Shown here: positions 1-6,930 of the stretch, piece by piece
How positions within the stretch are numbered: the first letter of the stretch is position 1
How the letters are laid out: each line of letters starts with the position of its first letter
Source of the DNA: an uncultured Candidatus Competibacteraceae bacterium
Lineage (GTDB): Bacteria; Pseudomonadota; Gammaproteobacteria; Competibacterales; Competibacteraceae
Assembly (NCBI GenBank): GCA_937872125.1
Contig: CALMNY010000025.1
Coordinates: 1-8,289, forward strand
Direction of reading: 5' to 3'
Length of the DNA: 8,289 nucleotides
Made by a program: the position numbers and the translations under genes
The notes under the pieces: model-generated
Told to the model about the DNA's origin: nothing
What the model saw: the letters and a program-made list of their open reading frames with translations, nothing else
Database searches by the model: none

Positions 1-489
1 GACCTGTTGCTATGGAGCGCCGCCTGCGTGGTGCACGAAGCCTTCAAGGCGGATGGGTTGCGCAAGCTGCGCGCCGAACATCCCGACGCCAAGGTGCTGG
101 TCCACCCGGAATCGCCACTGGACGTGATCGCCCAGGCCGACGTGGTGGGTTCGACCACGGCGCTGGTCGAGGCGGTGCGCAAGCTGCCGGCGAAAAAGTT
201 TATCGTCGCCACCGACAACGGCCTGTTTCACAAGATGAAGCAGGCGGCGCCGGACAAAATCCTGCTGGAAGCGCCCATTGCCGGCAAGGGCGCGACCTGC
301 GTCAGTTGCGCCCACTGTCCGTGGATGGCGATGAACGGCCTGCGCAATCTGGCTCAGGTGCTGGAAACCGGCGGCAATGAAATCACGATTGATGAAGCGG
401 TGCGCGAACGGGCGGCGCTGCCGATCCGCCGGCTGCTGGAATTCGCCAAACAGCGCAAGCGGGTGGTGCTGGGCAATAATGACGCCTGA
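1..489 (+). CDS. nadA: Quinolinate synthase NadA, C-terminal part (5' truncated by window edge)
   Basis: This is the last 162 codons of quinolinate synthase A, the 4Fe-4S enzyme that condenses iminoaspartate with dihydroxyacetone phosphate to give quinolinate in NAD biosynthesis. The frame is open from base 1, so the start lies outside the window. Visible family marks are a cysteine at fragment residue 9 in a CVVHEAFK stretch, a VHPESP segment, a GSTTALVEA segment, and the C-terminal [13 protein letters not shown] motif with cysteines at fragment residues 100, 103 and 106. The family uses one cysteine from each of three conserved sites as cluster ligands; the residue 9 cysteine and the CxxCxxC motif correspond to the second and third of these. 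The gene ends in TGA and converges on tsaD with a 37-nt gap. Nothing suggests damage to the part that is present. Confidence 0.96.
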   Translation, partial: DLLLWSAACVVHEAFKADGLRKLRAEHPDAKVLVHPESPLDVIAQADVVGSTTALVEAVRKLPAKKFIVATDNGLFHKMKQAAPDKILLEAPIAGKGATCVSCAHCPWMAMNGLRNLAQVLETGGNEITIDEAVRERAALPIRRLLEFAKQRKRVVLGNNDA

Positions 490-510
490 CGTCTACCGGC
501 CCAACGGGAG

Positions 511-533
511 GAAATGACAGCGCCCGTCATTTC
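511..533. terminator. Hairpin between convergent nadA and tsaD (possible bidirectional terminator)
   Basis: The arms GAAATGAC (511-518) and GTCATTTC (526-533) pair perfectly over 8 bp around a 7-nt loop. The stem starts 21 nt after the nadA stop and contains the tsaD stop codon (527-529). There is no T-tract on either side, so it is not a canonical intrinsic terminator. Its position where two genes converge makes a role in 3'-end formation or in blocking read-through plausible. Confidence 0.4.
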
Positions 534-1549
534 TCAACCACCGCCGGCAACCGGTCCAGCGGCCAGCGCGGCAGCACCTCGATAGCCGCATCCTCGCGCT
601 GGCCGGCCGCCAGCCGCCGCCAGCCGGTATAGGCGATCATCGCGCCGTTGTCGGTGCAGAATTCCAGCCGGGGGTAGTGGACCTGCCCGCCCAGTTCCGC
701 CGTCATTTCCCGCAGCCGTTCCCGCAAGCGCCGGTTGGCGCCTACGCCGCCGGCGATGATCAAGCGTTTCAGCCGGGTCGCCTTCAGCGCCCGCCGGCAT
801 TTAATCGCCAGCGTCTCCACCACCGCCTCCTCGAAAGCACGCGCCACGGCGGCCCGGTTTTCCGCGGTCGGTTCCAATGTTCGCCAGGTGTTGATGGCGG
901 CCGTTTTCAAGCCGCTGAAACTGAAGTCGCAACCGGGCCGGTCGGTCATTGGCCGTGGAAACTGGAAGCGCCCCGGCGCGCCCTGTTCCGCCAGTCGGGC
1001 CAGCGCCGGACCGCCGGGGTAGGGCAGACCAAGCAGCTTGGCAGTCTTATCGAATGCCTCGCCAGCGGCATCATCTACTGACTCGCCCAGGATGTGATAC
1101 TGGCCGATGCCGTCCACCCGCACCAGCAGGGTATGACCACCGGACACCAATAGCGCCACGAATGGGAACGCTGGCGGGTCTGGCTCCAGCATCGGGGCTA
1201 GCAGATGGCCTTCCATGTGGTGAACGCCGAGGGCGGGAACGTTCCAGGCCCAGGCCAGGCCGCGCCCGATGGCTGCGCCGACCAGCAGCGCCCCGATCAG
1301 GCCCGGCCCCCGGGTATAGGCCACGCCGTCCACCTGGTGCGGCGCCACGTTCGCCTGCTGGAACAGCCGGCGCAAGAGCGGCAGGGTTTTGCGGACGTGA
1401 TCGCGCGAGGCCAGTTCCGGCACCACACCGCCGTATTCGGCATGCAGCGCAATCTGGCTGTGCAGGACGTGCGCCAACAGACCGCGTTCGCTGTCATACA
1501 GCGCCAGTCCAGTTTCGTCGCAGGAGGTTTCGAGGCCGAGGATGATCAT
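527..1549 (-). CDS. tsaD: tRNA N6-threonylcarbamoyladenosine synthase catalytic subunit TsaD
   Basis: TsaD (Kae1/Gcp/YgjD) transfers the threonylcarbamoyl group to A37 of ANN-decoding tRNAs, working with TsaB and TsaE on the product of TsaC. The protein opens with the ASKHA signature [19 protein letters not shown]. It carries the metal-binding [11 protein letters not shown] motif, with His111 and His115 by this start, then [53 protein letters not shown] and [12 protein letters not shown] chose the ATG at 1549 (340 aa) because it aligns with the usual start; the E. coli protein is about 337 aa. The in-frame ATG at 1570 would add seven unusual residues and lacks a ribosome site. The gene diverges from rpsU, and the shared gap is about 105 nt. 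The substrates of its modification include the tRNA-Ile2 encoded further along this window. Confidence 0.97.
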   Translation of the reverse strand: MIILGLETSCDETGLALYDSERGLLAHVLHSQIALHAEYGGVVPELASRDHVRKTLPLLRRLFQQANVAPHQVDGVAYTRGPGLIGALLVGAAIGRGLAWAWNVPALGVHHMEGHLLAPMLEPDPPAFPFVALLVSGGHTLLVRVDGIGQYHILGESVDDAAGEAFDKTAKLLGLPYPGGPALARLAEQGAPGRFQFPRPMTDRPGCDFSFSGLKTAAINTWRTLEPTAENRAAVARAFEEAVVETLAIKCRRALKATRLKRLIIAGGVGANRRLRERLREMTAELGGQVHYPRLEFCTDNGAMIAYTGWRRLAAGQREDAAIEVLPRWPLDRLPAVVEK

Positions 1550-1564
1550 AAAAACTCGCTGATT

Positions 1565-1593
1565 TTGCATTTAGCGGCTGGCGTGACTACAAT
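1565..1593 (+). promoter_or_regulatory. Probable sigma70 promoter of the rpsU-yqeY-dnaG-rpoD operon
   Basis: TTGCAT (1565-1570) and TACAAT (1588-1593) are separated by exactly 17 bp. They match the sigma70 -35 and -10 consensus at four and five of six positions. Transcription would begin near 1600, giving an rpsU leader of about 55 nt. I saw no LexA-type box (CTGT-N8-ACAG) here, although one is known for the E. coli operon. A TACAAT also occurs on the minus strand (1627-1622) and could serve tsaD, but its -35 region (CCATCA) is poor. Confidence 0.65.
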
Positions 1594-1654
1594 CTACCGT
1601 TTATCAATTCTTCAGCCCGACATTGTACTCGACCATGAATGAGGTGATGGGTTA

Positions 1655-1870
1655 ATGCCTTCCGTGAAAGTCAAAGAGAATGAGCCGTTCGATGTGGCTC
1701 TGCGCCGCTTCAAACGTTCTTGCGAGAAAGCCGGCGTCCTGTCCGAGGTCCGCCGCCGCGAGTCCTATGAAAAGCCGACCCAGGAGCGTAAGCGCAAGCG
1801 GGCCGCCGCCGTCAAGCGTCATCTCAAGAAACTTTCCCGGGAAATCTCCCGCCGCACCCGGTTGTTCTAA
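1655..1870 (+). CDS. rpsU: 30S ribosomal protein S21
   Basis: S21 is a small, very basic protein of the 30S platform needed for efficient base-pairing with mRNA Shine-Dalgarno sites. The 71 residues include the family-defining stretch [20 protein letters not shown], then [17 protein letters not shown] and an Arg/Lys-rich tail ending RRTRLF. Length and sequence agree with the standard 71-residue gammaproteobacterial protein. The ATG is preceded by GAGGTGAT (1641-1648) at suitable spacing. This is the first gene of the operon; yqeY starts 41 nt after its stop. Confidence 0.99.
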   Translation: MPSVKVKENEPFDVALRRFKRSCEKAGVLSEVRRRESYEKPTQERKRKRAAAVKRHLKKLSREISRRTRLF

Positions 1871-1911
1871 GTCGCTTCATTCCTGTCGCCACCGCCTGTA
1901 CATTCGCCGTC

Positions 1912-2358
1912 ATGTCGCTCAAAGACCGCATTCAGGATGACATGAAAGTCGCCATGCGCGCCAAGGACAAACAACGCCTCGGCGCGATCCGTTTGATCCT
2001 GGCCGCCATCAAGCAGCGCGAGGTGGACGAGCGCATCGAATTGAACGATGGTCAGACGCTGGCGGTGCTGGAAAAAATGCTCAAGCAGCGTCGGGAATCG
2101 CTGGCGCAGTACCAGAGTGCGGGCCGTGAAGACCTGGCCGCCCAGGAAGCGTTTGAGATCAACCTGATCCAAACCTACCTGCCGACACCGCTCAGCGAGG
2201 CTGAACTCGATGCGCTGATCACCCACGCCATCGCCGGGACTGGCGCCCAGTCAGTGCGCGATATGGGCAAGGTCATGGCGGTAATCAGGGATCAGGCGCA
2301 AGGTCGAGCCGATATGGCCACAGTCAGCGCCCGGGTCAAGGCCCGTTTCGGCGGCTGA
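1912..2358 (+). CDS. yqeY: GatB/YqeY domain-containing protein
   Basis: This 148-residue stand-alone YqeY protein has a helical N-terminal half (MSLKDRIQDDMKVAMRAKDK, then LGAIRLILAAIKQREVDER) and a C-terminal domain related to the tail of the GatB amidotransferase subunit (RDMGKVMAVI, then QGRADMATVSARVKARF, residues 116-146). In GatB that domain contacts tRNA. The function of stand-alone YqeY is not established, and a role in tRNA-dependent amidation is only suggested by homology. The start codon lacks a clear Shine-Dalgarno site, so it may depend on translation from rpsU 41 nt upstream. Its place between rpsU and dnaG is common in many proteobacteria but differs from E. coli K-12, where rpsU directly precedes dnaG. 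Confidence 0.95.
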   Translation: MSLKDRIQDDMKVAMRAKDKQRLGAIRLILAAIKQREVDERIELNDGQTLAVLEKMLKQRRESLAQYQSAGREDLAAQEAFEINLIQTYLPTPLSEAELDALITHAIAGTGAQSVRDMGKVMAVIRDQAQGRADMATVSARVKARFGG

Positions 2359-2388
2359 GCCGTCGCCGCGTTTTACCCCCGTCATTTT

Positions 2389-2416
2389 TACGCCCGACCA
2401 CTGACGGCCGGGCGTA
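2389..2416 (+). promoter_or_regulatory. Hairpin in the yqeY-dnaG gap (possible processing or attenuation site)
   Basis: The arms TACGCCCG (2389-2396) and CGGGCGTA (2409-2416) form a perfect 8-bp stem with a 12-nt loop, 21 nt upstream of the dnaG start. There is a T5 run just before the stem and none after it, so it does not look like a normal intrinsic terminator. In E. coli the rpsU-dnaG gap holds a partial terminator and RNA-processing elements keep primase levels low. A similar role here is an inference from position. Confidence 0.4.
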
Positions 2417-2437
2417 CATCCACTAGGCTTTGGGGCT

Positions 2438-4171
2438 ATGACTGGCCGCATACCCCAGGAATTCCTTGATCAACTGCTGAGCCGGGTGGATCTCGTCGAG
2501 ATCGTCAACAGCCGGGTGCCGTTGCGCCGGGCGGGTCGTGAATTCACGGCCTGTTGTCCGTTTCACGCCGAAAAAACTCCATCCTTTTCGGTCAGTCCCA
2601 GCAAGCAGTTTTATCACTGTTTCGGCTGCCATGCGCATGGCAATGCCATCGGCTTTTTGATGGCCTACGAGCGGTTGGAATTTCTGGACGCCGTGGAGGA
2701 GTTGGCCCGGTACGCGGGGCTGGAATTGCCCCAAAGGGGCGGCGGTGGGGATTCTTCCCGGACGTTGCTGGAGCGGGTCACCCAGGCCGACCGATTCTTT
2801 CGCCAGCAACTGCGCACCCATCCGGCCCGGCAGCGGGCAGTGGATTATCTGCGTCAGCGTGGTCTGACTGGCCAGATCGCCAGCGTTTTCGGCATCGGTT
2901 ATGCGCCGCCTGGCTGGGATCATCTGTGTCAGGCGTTGCGGGGCGAGGGCGTGCCCGCCGAGGAATTGCTTGCCGCCGGGTTGGCCAGCCGCGACGCACA
3001 GGGCCGGTTGCGTGATCGTTTCCGCGACCGCATCATCTTTCCGATCCGCGACCGGCGTGGCCGGGTCATCGCTTTCGGTGGTCGGGCGCTGGATAGCGAT
3101 ACGACGCCCAAGTATCTCAATTCCCCGGAAACCCCACTGTTTCACAAAGGGTCGGAACTGTACGGTCTGCATGAGGCGCGCACCCACTGCCGGCAATTAC
3201 CGCGACTGTTAGTGGTCGAAGGCTACATGGATGTGGTGGCGCTGGCTCAGCACGGCGTCGGTTACGCGGTCGCTACGCTGGGCACCGCCACCACCGCCGA
3301 GCACATGGAGCGGCTGTTCCGGGTAGTCAGCGATCTGGTGTTCTGTTTCGATGGCGACCGCGCCGGGCGGGCGGCGGGCTGGCGGGCGCTCGATGTGACG
3401 TTGCCGTTCCTGCGTGATGGCCGGCAGGTCAGCTTTCTGTTCCTGCCCGAGGGCGAGGACCCGGATACGCTGATTCGCCGCGAGGGTCAGGCGGCGTTCG
3501 AGCAACGGCTGGCGCAAGCGACGCCGCTGGCGGACTATCTGTTCGCTGAACTGCGTGCCCAAACCGATCCTGAAACCCTGGCTGGCCGCGCCCGGCTGGC
3601 CGAACGGGCGCAGCCACTGCTGGAAAAATTGCCCGAGGGGCATTTCCGCGAGCTGATGAACGAACGGTTGCGGCAGGAAGCGGGAGTGACCACCACCCGG
3701 CTGCACCGGCCATCCACTGCCCCCAGTCGCGCTGACCGTAACTTGCAGTTGGTTCGCACGCCGTTGCGCAAGGCGATTGCCTTGCTGCTCTATCGACCGG
3801 AACTGGCGCAACAGGCGATGGTCAACCCTTCTGCTCCGCTGGATTGCAACGAGCCGGGGGTCAAGTTGTTCAGCGAATTGCTGGAAACATGGCGCAACGA
3901 CCCCCAGCTCAGCGTAGCCGCCGTGCTGGAGCGCTACCGGGATACGCCGGAGGGAGTCATTCTGGAGCGGCTGGCGGCGTGGGAACCGGAAGCCCCGGCG
4001 GAAGATTTTCAATTCGACCTGGAATTTGCCGACATCCTGACCTATCTGCGGCGGCGTGCTGACCCGCGCGGGCGTCTGCCGGATATTCTGCTGCGACGGG
4101 GAGCGCCCAGCGCGCTGAGCGCCGAGGAACGCGAGGCGTTACGGAACCTGAGCAAGCTGCAAAAAAACTAA
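2438..4171 (+). CDS. dnaG: DNA primase
   Basis: DnaG makes the RNA primers for replication and works with the replicative helicase DnaB. The 577-residue protein has the N-terminal zinc-binding domain with CCPFHAEKTPSF and FYHCFGCHAHGNA; ligands are Cys40, His43, Cys61 and Cys64. The RNA polymerase core follows, with FGIGYAPPGWD, FPIRDRRGRVIAFGGR and PKYLNSPETPLFHKG. The TOPRIM fold shows VVEGYMDV (catalytic Glu261) and FCFDGDRAG (Asp305, Asp307). The C-terminal part (about 430-577) is the less conserved DnaB-interacting region. Length fits the family (E. coli 581). The chosen ATG gives the standard MTGRIPQEF start; the ribosome site is weak (GGGG close to the ATG), as expected for a protein kept scarce. 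It lies 79 nt after yqeY and 82 nt before rpoD. Confidence 0.99.
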   Translation: MTGRIPQEFLDQLLSRVDLVEIVNSRVPLRRAGREFTACCPFHAEKTPSFSVSPSKQFYHCFGCHAHGNAIGFLMAYERLEFLDAVEELARYAGLELPQRGGGGDSSRTLLERVTQADRFFRQQLRTHPARQRAVDYLRQRGLTGQIASVFGIGYAPPGWDHLCQALRGEGVPAEELLAAGLASRDAQGRLRDRFRDRIIFPIRDRRGRVIAFGGRALDSDTTPKYLNSPETPLFHKGSELYGLHEARTHCRQLPRLLVVEGYMDVVALAQHGVGYAVATLGTATTAEHMERLFRVVSDLVFCFDGDRAGRAAGWRALDVTLPFLRDGRQVSFLFLPEGEDPDTLIRREGQAAFEQRLAQATPLADYLFAELRAQTDPETLAGRARLAERAQPLLEKLPEGHFRELMNERLRQEAGVTTTRLHRPSTAPSRADRNLQLVRTPLRKAIALLLYRPELAQQAMVNPSAPLDCNEPGVKLFSELLETWRNDPQLSVAAVLERYRDTPEGVILERLAAWEPEAPAEDFQFDLEFADILTYLRRRADPRGRLPDILLRRGAPSALSAEEREALRNLSKLQKN

Positions 4172-4253
4172 GCATTTTTACCGATAGGTTAAATGCGGTA
4201 TTCATGATATTATTATTAGTTTGCATTTTCCCACCTCAGTCTGTGACAAGGTT
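4172..4253 (+). promoter_or_regulatory. AT-rich dnaG-rpoD intergenic region; possible internal promoter
   Basis: This 82-nt gap is markedly more AT-rich than the flanking genes. It contains TATTAT-like -10 candidates (4208-4216) and an imperfect hairpin formed by GCATTT (4172-4177) and AAATGC (4190-4195), with an inner ACC/GGT pairing. No good -35 hexamer at 17 bp could be found. In E. coli, rpoD has extra promoters within dnaG that allow separate sigma-factor control. A promoter here is plausible but unproven. Confidence 0.3.
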
Positions 4254-6122
4254 ATGAGCGAGCAGCAACAGTCACAATTGAAGAAATTGATCGCCCGCGG
4301 CAAGGAAAAGGGGTTTCTGACCTATGCCGAGGTAAATGACCACCTGCCCGATGACATCGTCGATCCTGAGCAGATCGAGGATATCATTGCGATGATCAAT
4401 GACATGGGCATCGAAGTGCATGAATTCGTGCCCGATACTGAAACCCTGTTGCTCAATGAAAATCCGGCCAGCGCCGACGATGATGTGGTTGCCGAGGAGG
4501 CGGCTGCGGCGCTGGCGGCCGTAGACAGCGAGTTTGGCCGCACTACTGACCCCGTGCGCATGTACATGCGGGAGATGGGAACCGTTGAATTGCTGACCCG
4601 CGAGGGCGAAATTCAGATCGCCAAGCGGATTGAGGAAGGCATGACCCAGGTGCTGTCGGCCTTGGCCAGCTATCCGCCGACCATCAGTAACCTGTTGCGG
4701 ATTTACGATTCGCTGAGTGAGAACGGCGCCCGGCTGTCCGATCTGATCAGCGGGTTCAACGATATGGAAGAAGTGGTTCCGCCACTGCCAGATGAGGCGC
4801 TGTTGCTGGCGGCTGATGACCCGGACGCCGTCGTCGTTGACGAAGTAGCGGTGGTGGTCAGCGACGAGGAGGATGAAGATGGCGAGGGCACGACGGTGAT
4901 CGAGAGTGGCCCCGATCCTGAGGAAACGGCGCGCCGCTTCACGGAATTGCGCACCCTGTATCAGGAAATGCTGGCCAGCGTAGATGAGCTGGGCCTGCGC
5001 CAGGAGCAGACCCGGCAATTGCGCCAGCAACTCAGCGACCGTTTCCTCCAGTTTCGTCTGGTGCCGAAGACCCTGGATTTGTTGATCGCGGCGCTGCACG
5101 AGCAGGCGGAGCGCATCCGCACGCACGAAAAAGAGGTCATGAGCGCTTGTGTCAATGGGGCCCAAATGCCGCGCAAGACCTTTATTACGTCGTTTCCCCA
5201 GAATGAAACCCGGCTGGAGTGGGTGGATGAACACATTCAGGCGGGCAAGAAGTACTCGCCCCTGCTGACGGCGCAGCGCGAGGCGATTCAAGCCGCGCAG
5301 TGGCGGTTGCAGACCATTGAGCAGGAGGTGCGGTTGACGATCCACGAAATCAAGGATATCAACCGTCATATGTCCATTGGTGAGGCCAAGGCCCGCCGCG
5401 CCAAGAAGGAAATGGTCGAAGCCAATCTGCGGCTGGTGATTTCCATCGCCAAGAAGTACACCAACCGGGGCCTGCAATTTCTCGACCTGATTCAGGAAGG
5501 CAATATTGGGCTGATGAAGGCGGTAGATAAATTTGAATACCGTCGTGGCTACAAGTTTTCGACCTATGCGACCTGGTGGATTCGCCAGGCGATCACCCGC
5601 TCGATTGCGGATCAGGCCCGCACCATCCGGATTCCGGTCCACATGATCGAGACCATCAACAAGCTGAACCGGATTTCCCGGCAGATGTTGCAAGAGATGG
5701 GCCGTGAGCCGACCCCGGATGAGCTGGCCCAGCGCATGGAAATGCCCGAGGACAAGGTGCGCAAGGTGATGAAAATCGCCAAGGAGCCGATTTCGATGGA
5801 GACCCCGATTGGTGATGACGAAGATTCGCACCTGGGCGACTTCATCGAGGATATCAGCGTACTGTCGCCGGTGGACGCGGCTACTGTCGAGGGCTTGCGT
5901 GAGGCGACCCGCGAGGTGCTGGCGACGCTTACCCCGCGCGAGGCCAAAGTGCTGCGGATGCGATTTGGGATTGACATGCCGACCGACCACACGCTGGAGG
6001 AGGTCGGCAAGCAGTTCGACGTGACCCGCGAGCGGATTCGGCAGATTGAGGCCAAGGCGCTGCGCAAACTGCGGCATCCGAATCGTTCGGAGCAACTGCG
6101 CAGTTTTCTGGATCTCGAATGA
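4254..6122 (+). CDS. rpoD: RNA polymerase primary sigma factor RpoD (sigma-70)
   Basis: RpoD directs RNA polymerase to housekeeping promoters. From the ATG at 4254 the protein is 622 residues (E. coli 613) and begins [20 protein letters not shown], matching region 1.1. I rejected an in-frame TTG 33 nt earlier because it adds atypical residues. Region 1.2 is [19 protein letters not shown] (about 97-115), followed by the non-conserved region with an acidic tract (DEEDEDGEG, about 204-212). Region 2 runs from [20 protein letters not shown] (about 373) through [20 protein letters not shown] to the -10-recognition segment [18 protein letters not shown] (about 438-455). Region 3 contains [20 protein letters not shown]. 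The C-terminal -35-binding helix-turn-helix is [20 protein letters not shown] (about 583-602). It is last in the operon, and the tRNA gene begins 46 nt after its stop. Confidence 0.99.
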   Translation: MSEQQQSQLKKLIARGKEKGFLTYAEVNDHLPDDIVDPEQIEDIIAMINDMGIEVHEFVPDTETLLLNENPASADDDVVAEEAAAALAAVDSEFGRTTDPVRMYMREMGTVELLTREGEIQIAKRIEEGMTQVLSALASYPPTISNLLRIYDSLSENGARLSDLISGFNDMEEVVPPLPDEALLLAADDPDAVVVDEVAVVVSDEEDEDGEGTTVIESGPDPEETARRFTELRTLYQEMLASVDELGLRQEQTRQLRQQLSDRFLQFRLVPKTLDLLIAALHEQAERIRTHEKEVMSACVNGAQMPRKTFITSFPQNETRLEWVDEHIQAGKKYSPLLTAQREAIQAAQWRLQTIEQEVRLTIHEIKDINRHMSIGEAKARRAKKEMVEANLRLVISIAKKYTNRGLQFLDLIQEGNIGLMKAVDKFEYRRGYKFSTYATWWIRQAITRSIADQARTIRIPVHMIETINKLNRISRQMLQEMGREPTPDELAQRMEMPEDKVRKVMKIAKEPISMETPIGDDEDSHLGDFIEDISVLSPVDAATVEGLREATREVLATLTPREAKVLRMRFGIDMPTDHTLEEVGKQFDVTRERIRQIEAKALRKLRHPNRSEQLRSFLDLE

Positions 6123-6168
6123 GCCGGTGGCGGGAAGCCGGGCCGGCGGTTAAAATTACCCTCATTCC

Positions 6169-6244
6169 GGGCCCTTAGCTCAACGGTCAGAGCAGGGGAC
6201 TCATAATCCCTTGGTTGTAGGTTCGAATCCTACAGGGCCCACCA
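6169..6244 (+). tRNA. ileX: tRNA-Ile2 (anticodon CAT, lysidine-modified; decodes AUA)
   Basis: The full cloverleaf can be drawn over 76 nt with an encoded CCA. The acceptor stem is GGGCCCT/AGGGCCC and the D arm is GCTC/GAGC. The anticodon stem-loop has loop CTCATAA. The variable loop has 5 nt, and the T arm is GTAGG/CCTAC around TTCGAAT. A CAT anticodon is shared by initiator Met, elongator Met and Ile2. The acceptor pairs C4-G69 and C5-G68, the CTCATAA loop and the position directly after rpoD match E. coli ileX. C34 would therefore be converted to lysidine by TilS, giving an isoleucine tRNA for AUA. The decision against elongator Met is by comparison from memory. A TAAAAT (6151-6156) could be a -10 element, though no -35 is visible and read-through from rpoD is possible. 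Confidence 0.95.
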
Positions 6245-6251
6245 AGAAAAC

Positions 6252-6286
6252 AAGGGGTTAGGCGCAAGCCTAACCCCTTTCTCTTT
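6252..6286 (+). terminator. Intrinsic terminator after tRNA-Ile2
   Basis: The arms AAGGGGTTAGGC (6252-6263) and GCCTAACCCCTT (6268-6279) form a perfect 12-bp stem closed by a GCAA (GNRA) tetraloop. An A-rich run precedes the stem and a pyrimidine-rich TCTCTTT tract follows. It starts 8 nt after the tRNA CCA end and probably ends the tRNA transcript, and perhaps the whole rpoD operon. The U-tract is interrupted by cytosines, so efficiency is uncertain. Confidence 0.8.
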
Positions 6287-6289
6287 GTC

Positions 6290-6340
6290 GGTTGTCCACT
6301 GGTTGTCCACTTCCTGAAAAGCACGGGCGATTGTCCACGG
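6290..6340. repeat. Tandem 11-bp repeats near the tRNA 3' end (candidate integrase arm sites)
   Basis: GGTTGTCCACT occurs twice in exact tandem (6290-6300 and 6301-6311). A third related copy, ATTGTCCACGG, is at 6330-6340; all three share TTGTCCAC. Short direct repeats beside a tRNA 3' end are typical of arm-type binding sites for tyrosine integrases that recombine at tRNA genes. No integrase gene and no second copy of the tRNA 3' end were seen in the window, so this role is inferred. Confidence 0.5.
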
Positions 6341-6354
6341 CAACCGGGGTCTTG

Positions 6355-6368
6355 GGAACGCGCGTTCC
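6355..6368. repeat. 14-bp perfect palindrome
   Basis: GGAACGCGCGTTCC reads the same on both strands. It lies in the 237-nt gene-free stretch between the tRNA and the small minus-strand genes. Function is unknown; it could be a binding site for a dimeric DNA-binding protein. Confidence 0.5.
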
Positions 6369-6371
6369 AGG

Positions 6372-6454
6372 CTCACCCGTGTGCGCGTGTGGCGCGGGAA
6401 AATCCGGGTACGCATTTTTCGCCAAGGGTCAGCCCGTGCGAGTGTGGAGCGGGG
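6372..6454. repeat. Imperfect direct repeat, period about 57 bp
   Basis: Two segments, about 6372-6399 and 6429-6454, share the framework TCA-CCCGTG-CG-GTGTGG-GCGGG with small gaps and substitutions. The stretch holds no convincing gene on either strand. The likeness could partly reflect local G/T-rich composition. Confidence 0.3.
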
Positions 6455-6461
6455 GGTTGTG

Positions 6462-6479
6462 TTTCCGCAATTGCGGAAA
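6462..6479. repeat. 18-bp perfect palindrome directly after a minus-strand stop codon
   Basis: The arms TTTCCGCAA and TTGCGGAAA form a loopless perfect palindrome that ends 2 bp from the stop codon of the 85-codon minus-strand gene. On the minus-strand transcript no U-tract follows, so it is not a standard terminator. A protein-binding site or an RNA 3'-stabilising hairpin are alternatives. Confidence 0.55.
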
Positions 6480-6481
6480 AT

Positions 6482-6739
6482 TCAGTGAGGCGTCTCCACC
6501 AGGTCTAGCCGGTGTTCGATGCGTTCCACGCGGGCCGCCAGCTTGTCGAGGGTGATTTGCTGGCGGATGTCGGTTTCATCGGCCTGAAGGACATCCCGCC
6601 GCATCTGCACGATGCCATTCTCCACGCTGCTCATGCGCAGCTTCAGGTCGCCGACATCATCGGCAATCTGATCTACACGGGCGCGGATATGGCGCAAGTG
6701 CTCCAGCACCAGACTTTCAACGTTGTGCAGGTCGGTCAT
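6482..6739 (-). CDS. Small coiled-coil protein, function unknown
   Basis: This encodes 85 residues that look almost entirely helical with heptad-spaced Leu/Ile/Val, for example VESLVLEHLRHIRARVDQIA, then DDVGDLKLRMSSVENGIVQM, and near the C-terminus LDKLAARVERIEHRLDLVE. Charged residues fill the other positions, as in a coiled coil able to dimerise. There is no signal peptide or membrane segment. Its ATG overlaps the stop of the upstream 54-codon gene (ATGA), so the two are very likely translated together. Small proteins of this appearance are common as unnamed accessory-region genes, but I cannot assign a family or function. The lack of a toxin-like partner argues against calling it a toxin-antitoxin component. 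Confidence 0.7.
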   Translation of the reverse strand: MTDLHNVESLVLEHLRHIRARVDQIADDVGDLKLRMSSVENGIVQMRRDVLQADETDIRQQITLDKLAARVERIEHRLDLVETPH

Positions 6740-6900
6740 AGCTGATTCTCCCGAACAACTCCACGAAACGCCTTAACCATTTCCCGAACGGCAGGCGCAA
6801 GTTCGCCGGGGACTGAAATCATTTCACGTTGCGGGCGGCTGGATTTGGGCCGGCCTCGCCCGCGCTTCTTCGTCTTGGTTGTGGTCGCTTCCTCGTTCAC
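6736..6900 (-). CDS. Small basic protein with AT-hook-like motif (GTG start), function unknown
   Basis: This 54-residue frame starts with GTG at 6900, preceded by GAGGGG six bases upstream, a good Shine-Dalgarno site. It ends in TGA overlapping the ATG of the coiled-coil gene. The N-terminal part is rich in Thr and Lys and holds KKRGRGRPKS (residues 11-20), whose GRP core with flanking basic residues matches the AT-hook minor-groove DNA-binding motif. The C-terminal half, ISVPGELAPAVREMVKAFRG (28-47), reads like a short strand plus helix reminiscent of ribbon-helix-helix antitoxins or regulators. A DNA-binding role is inferred from these motifs only. It is easy to miss because of its length and GTG start. 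The leader just upstream is AT-rich and can form a small hairpin (AGCTAT/ATAGTT). Confidence 0.65.
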   Translation of the reverse strand: MNEEATTTKTKKRGRGRPKSSRPQREMISVPGELAPAVREMVKAFRGVVRENQL

Positions 6901-6930
6901 GTTCGCCCCTCATAACTATTTTTAGATAGC

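Noticed and set aside
1550..1654. LexA box in the rpsU promoter region
   Set aside because: No CTGT-N8-ACAG or near match was seen, although one is known upstream of the E. coli operon.
4272..6095. A very long open frame on the minus strand opposite rpoD (about 600 codons)
   Set aside because: It is the antisense shadow of a GC-rich gene. The plus-strand product is unmistakably RpoD, and the antisense translation shows no recognisable domain.
6169..6244. Elongator or initiator tRNA-Met reading of the CAT anticodon
   Set aside because: The acceptor pairs C4-G69 and C5-G68, the anticodon arm and the position after rpoD match tRNA-Ile2; the paired first base excludes a typical bacterial initiator.
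6292..6555. Plus-strand open frame of 87 codons starting in the tandem repeats
   Set aside because: It spans repeats and palindromes and then runs antisense into the better supported coiled-coil gene; no ribosome site.
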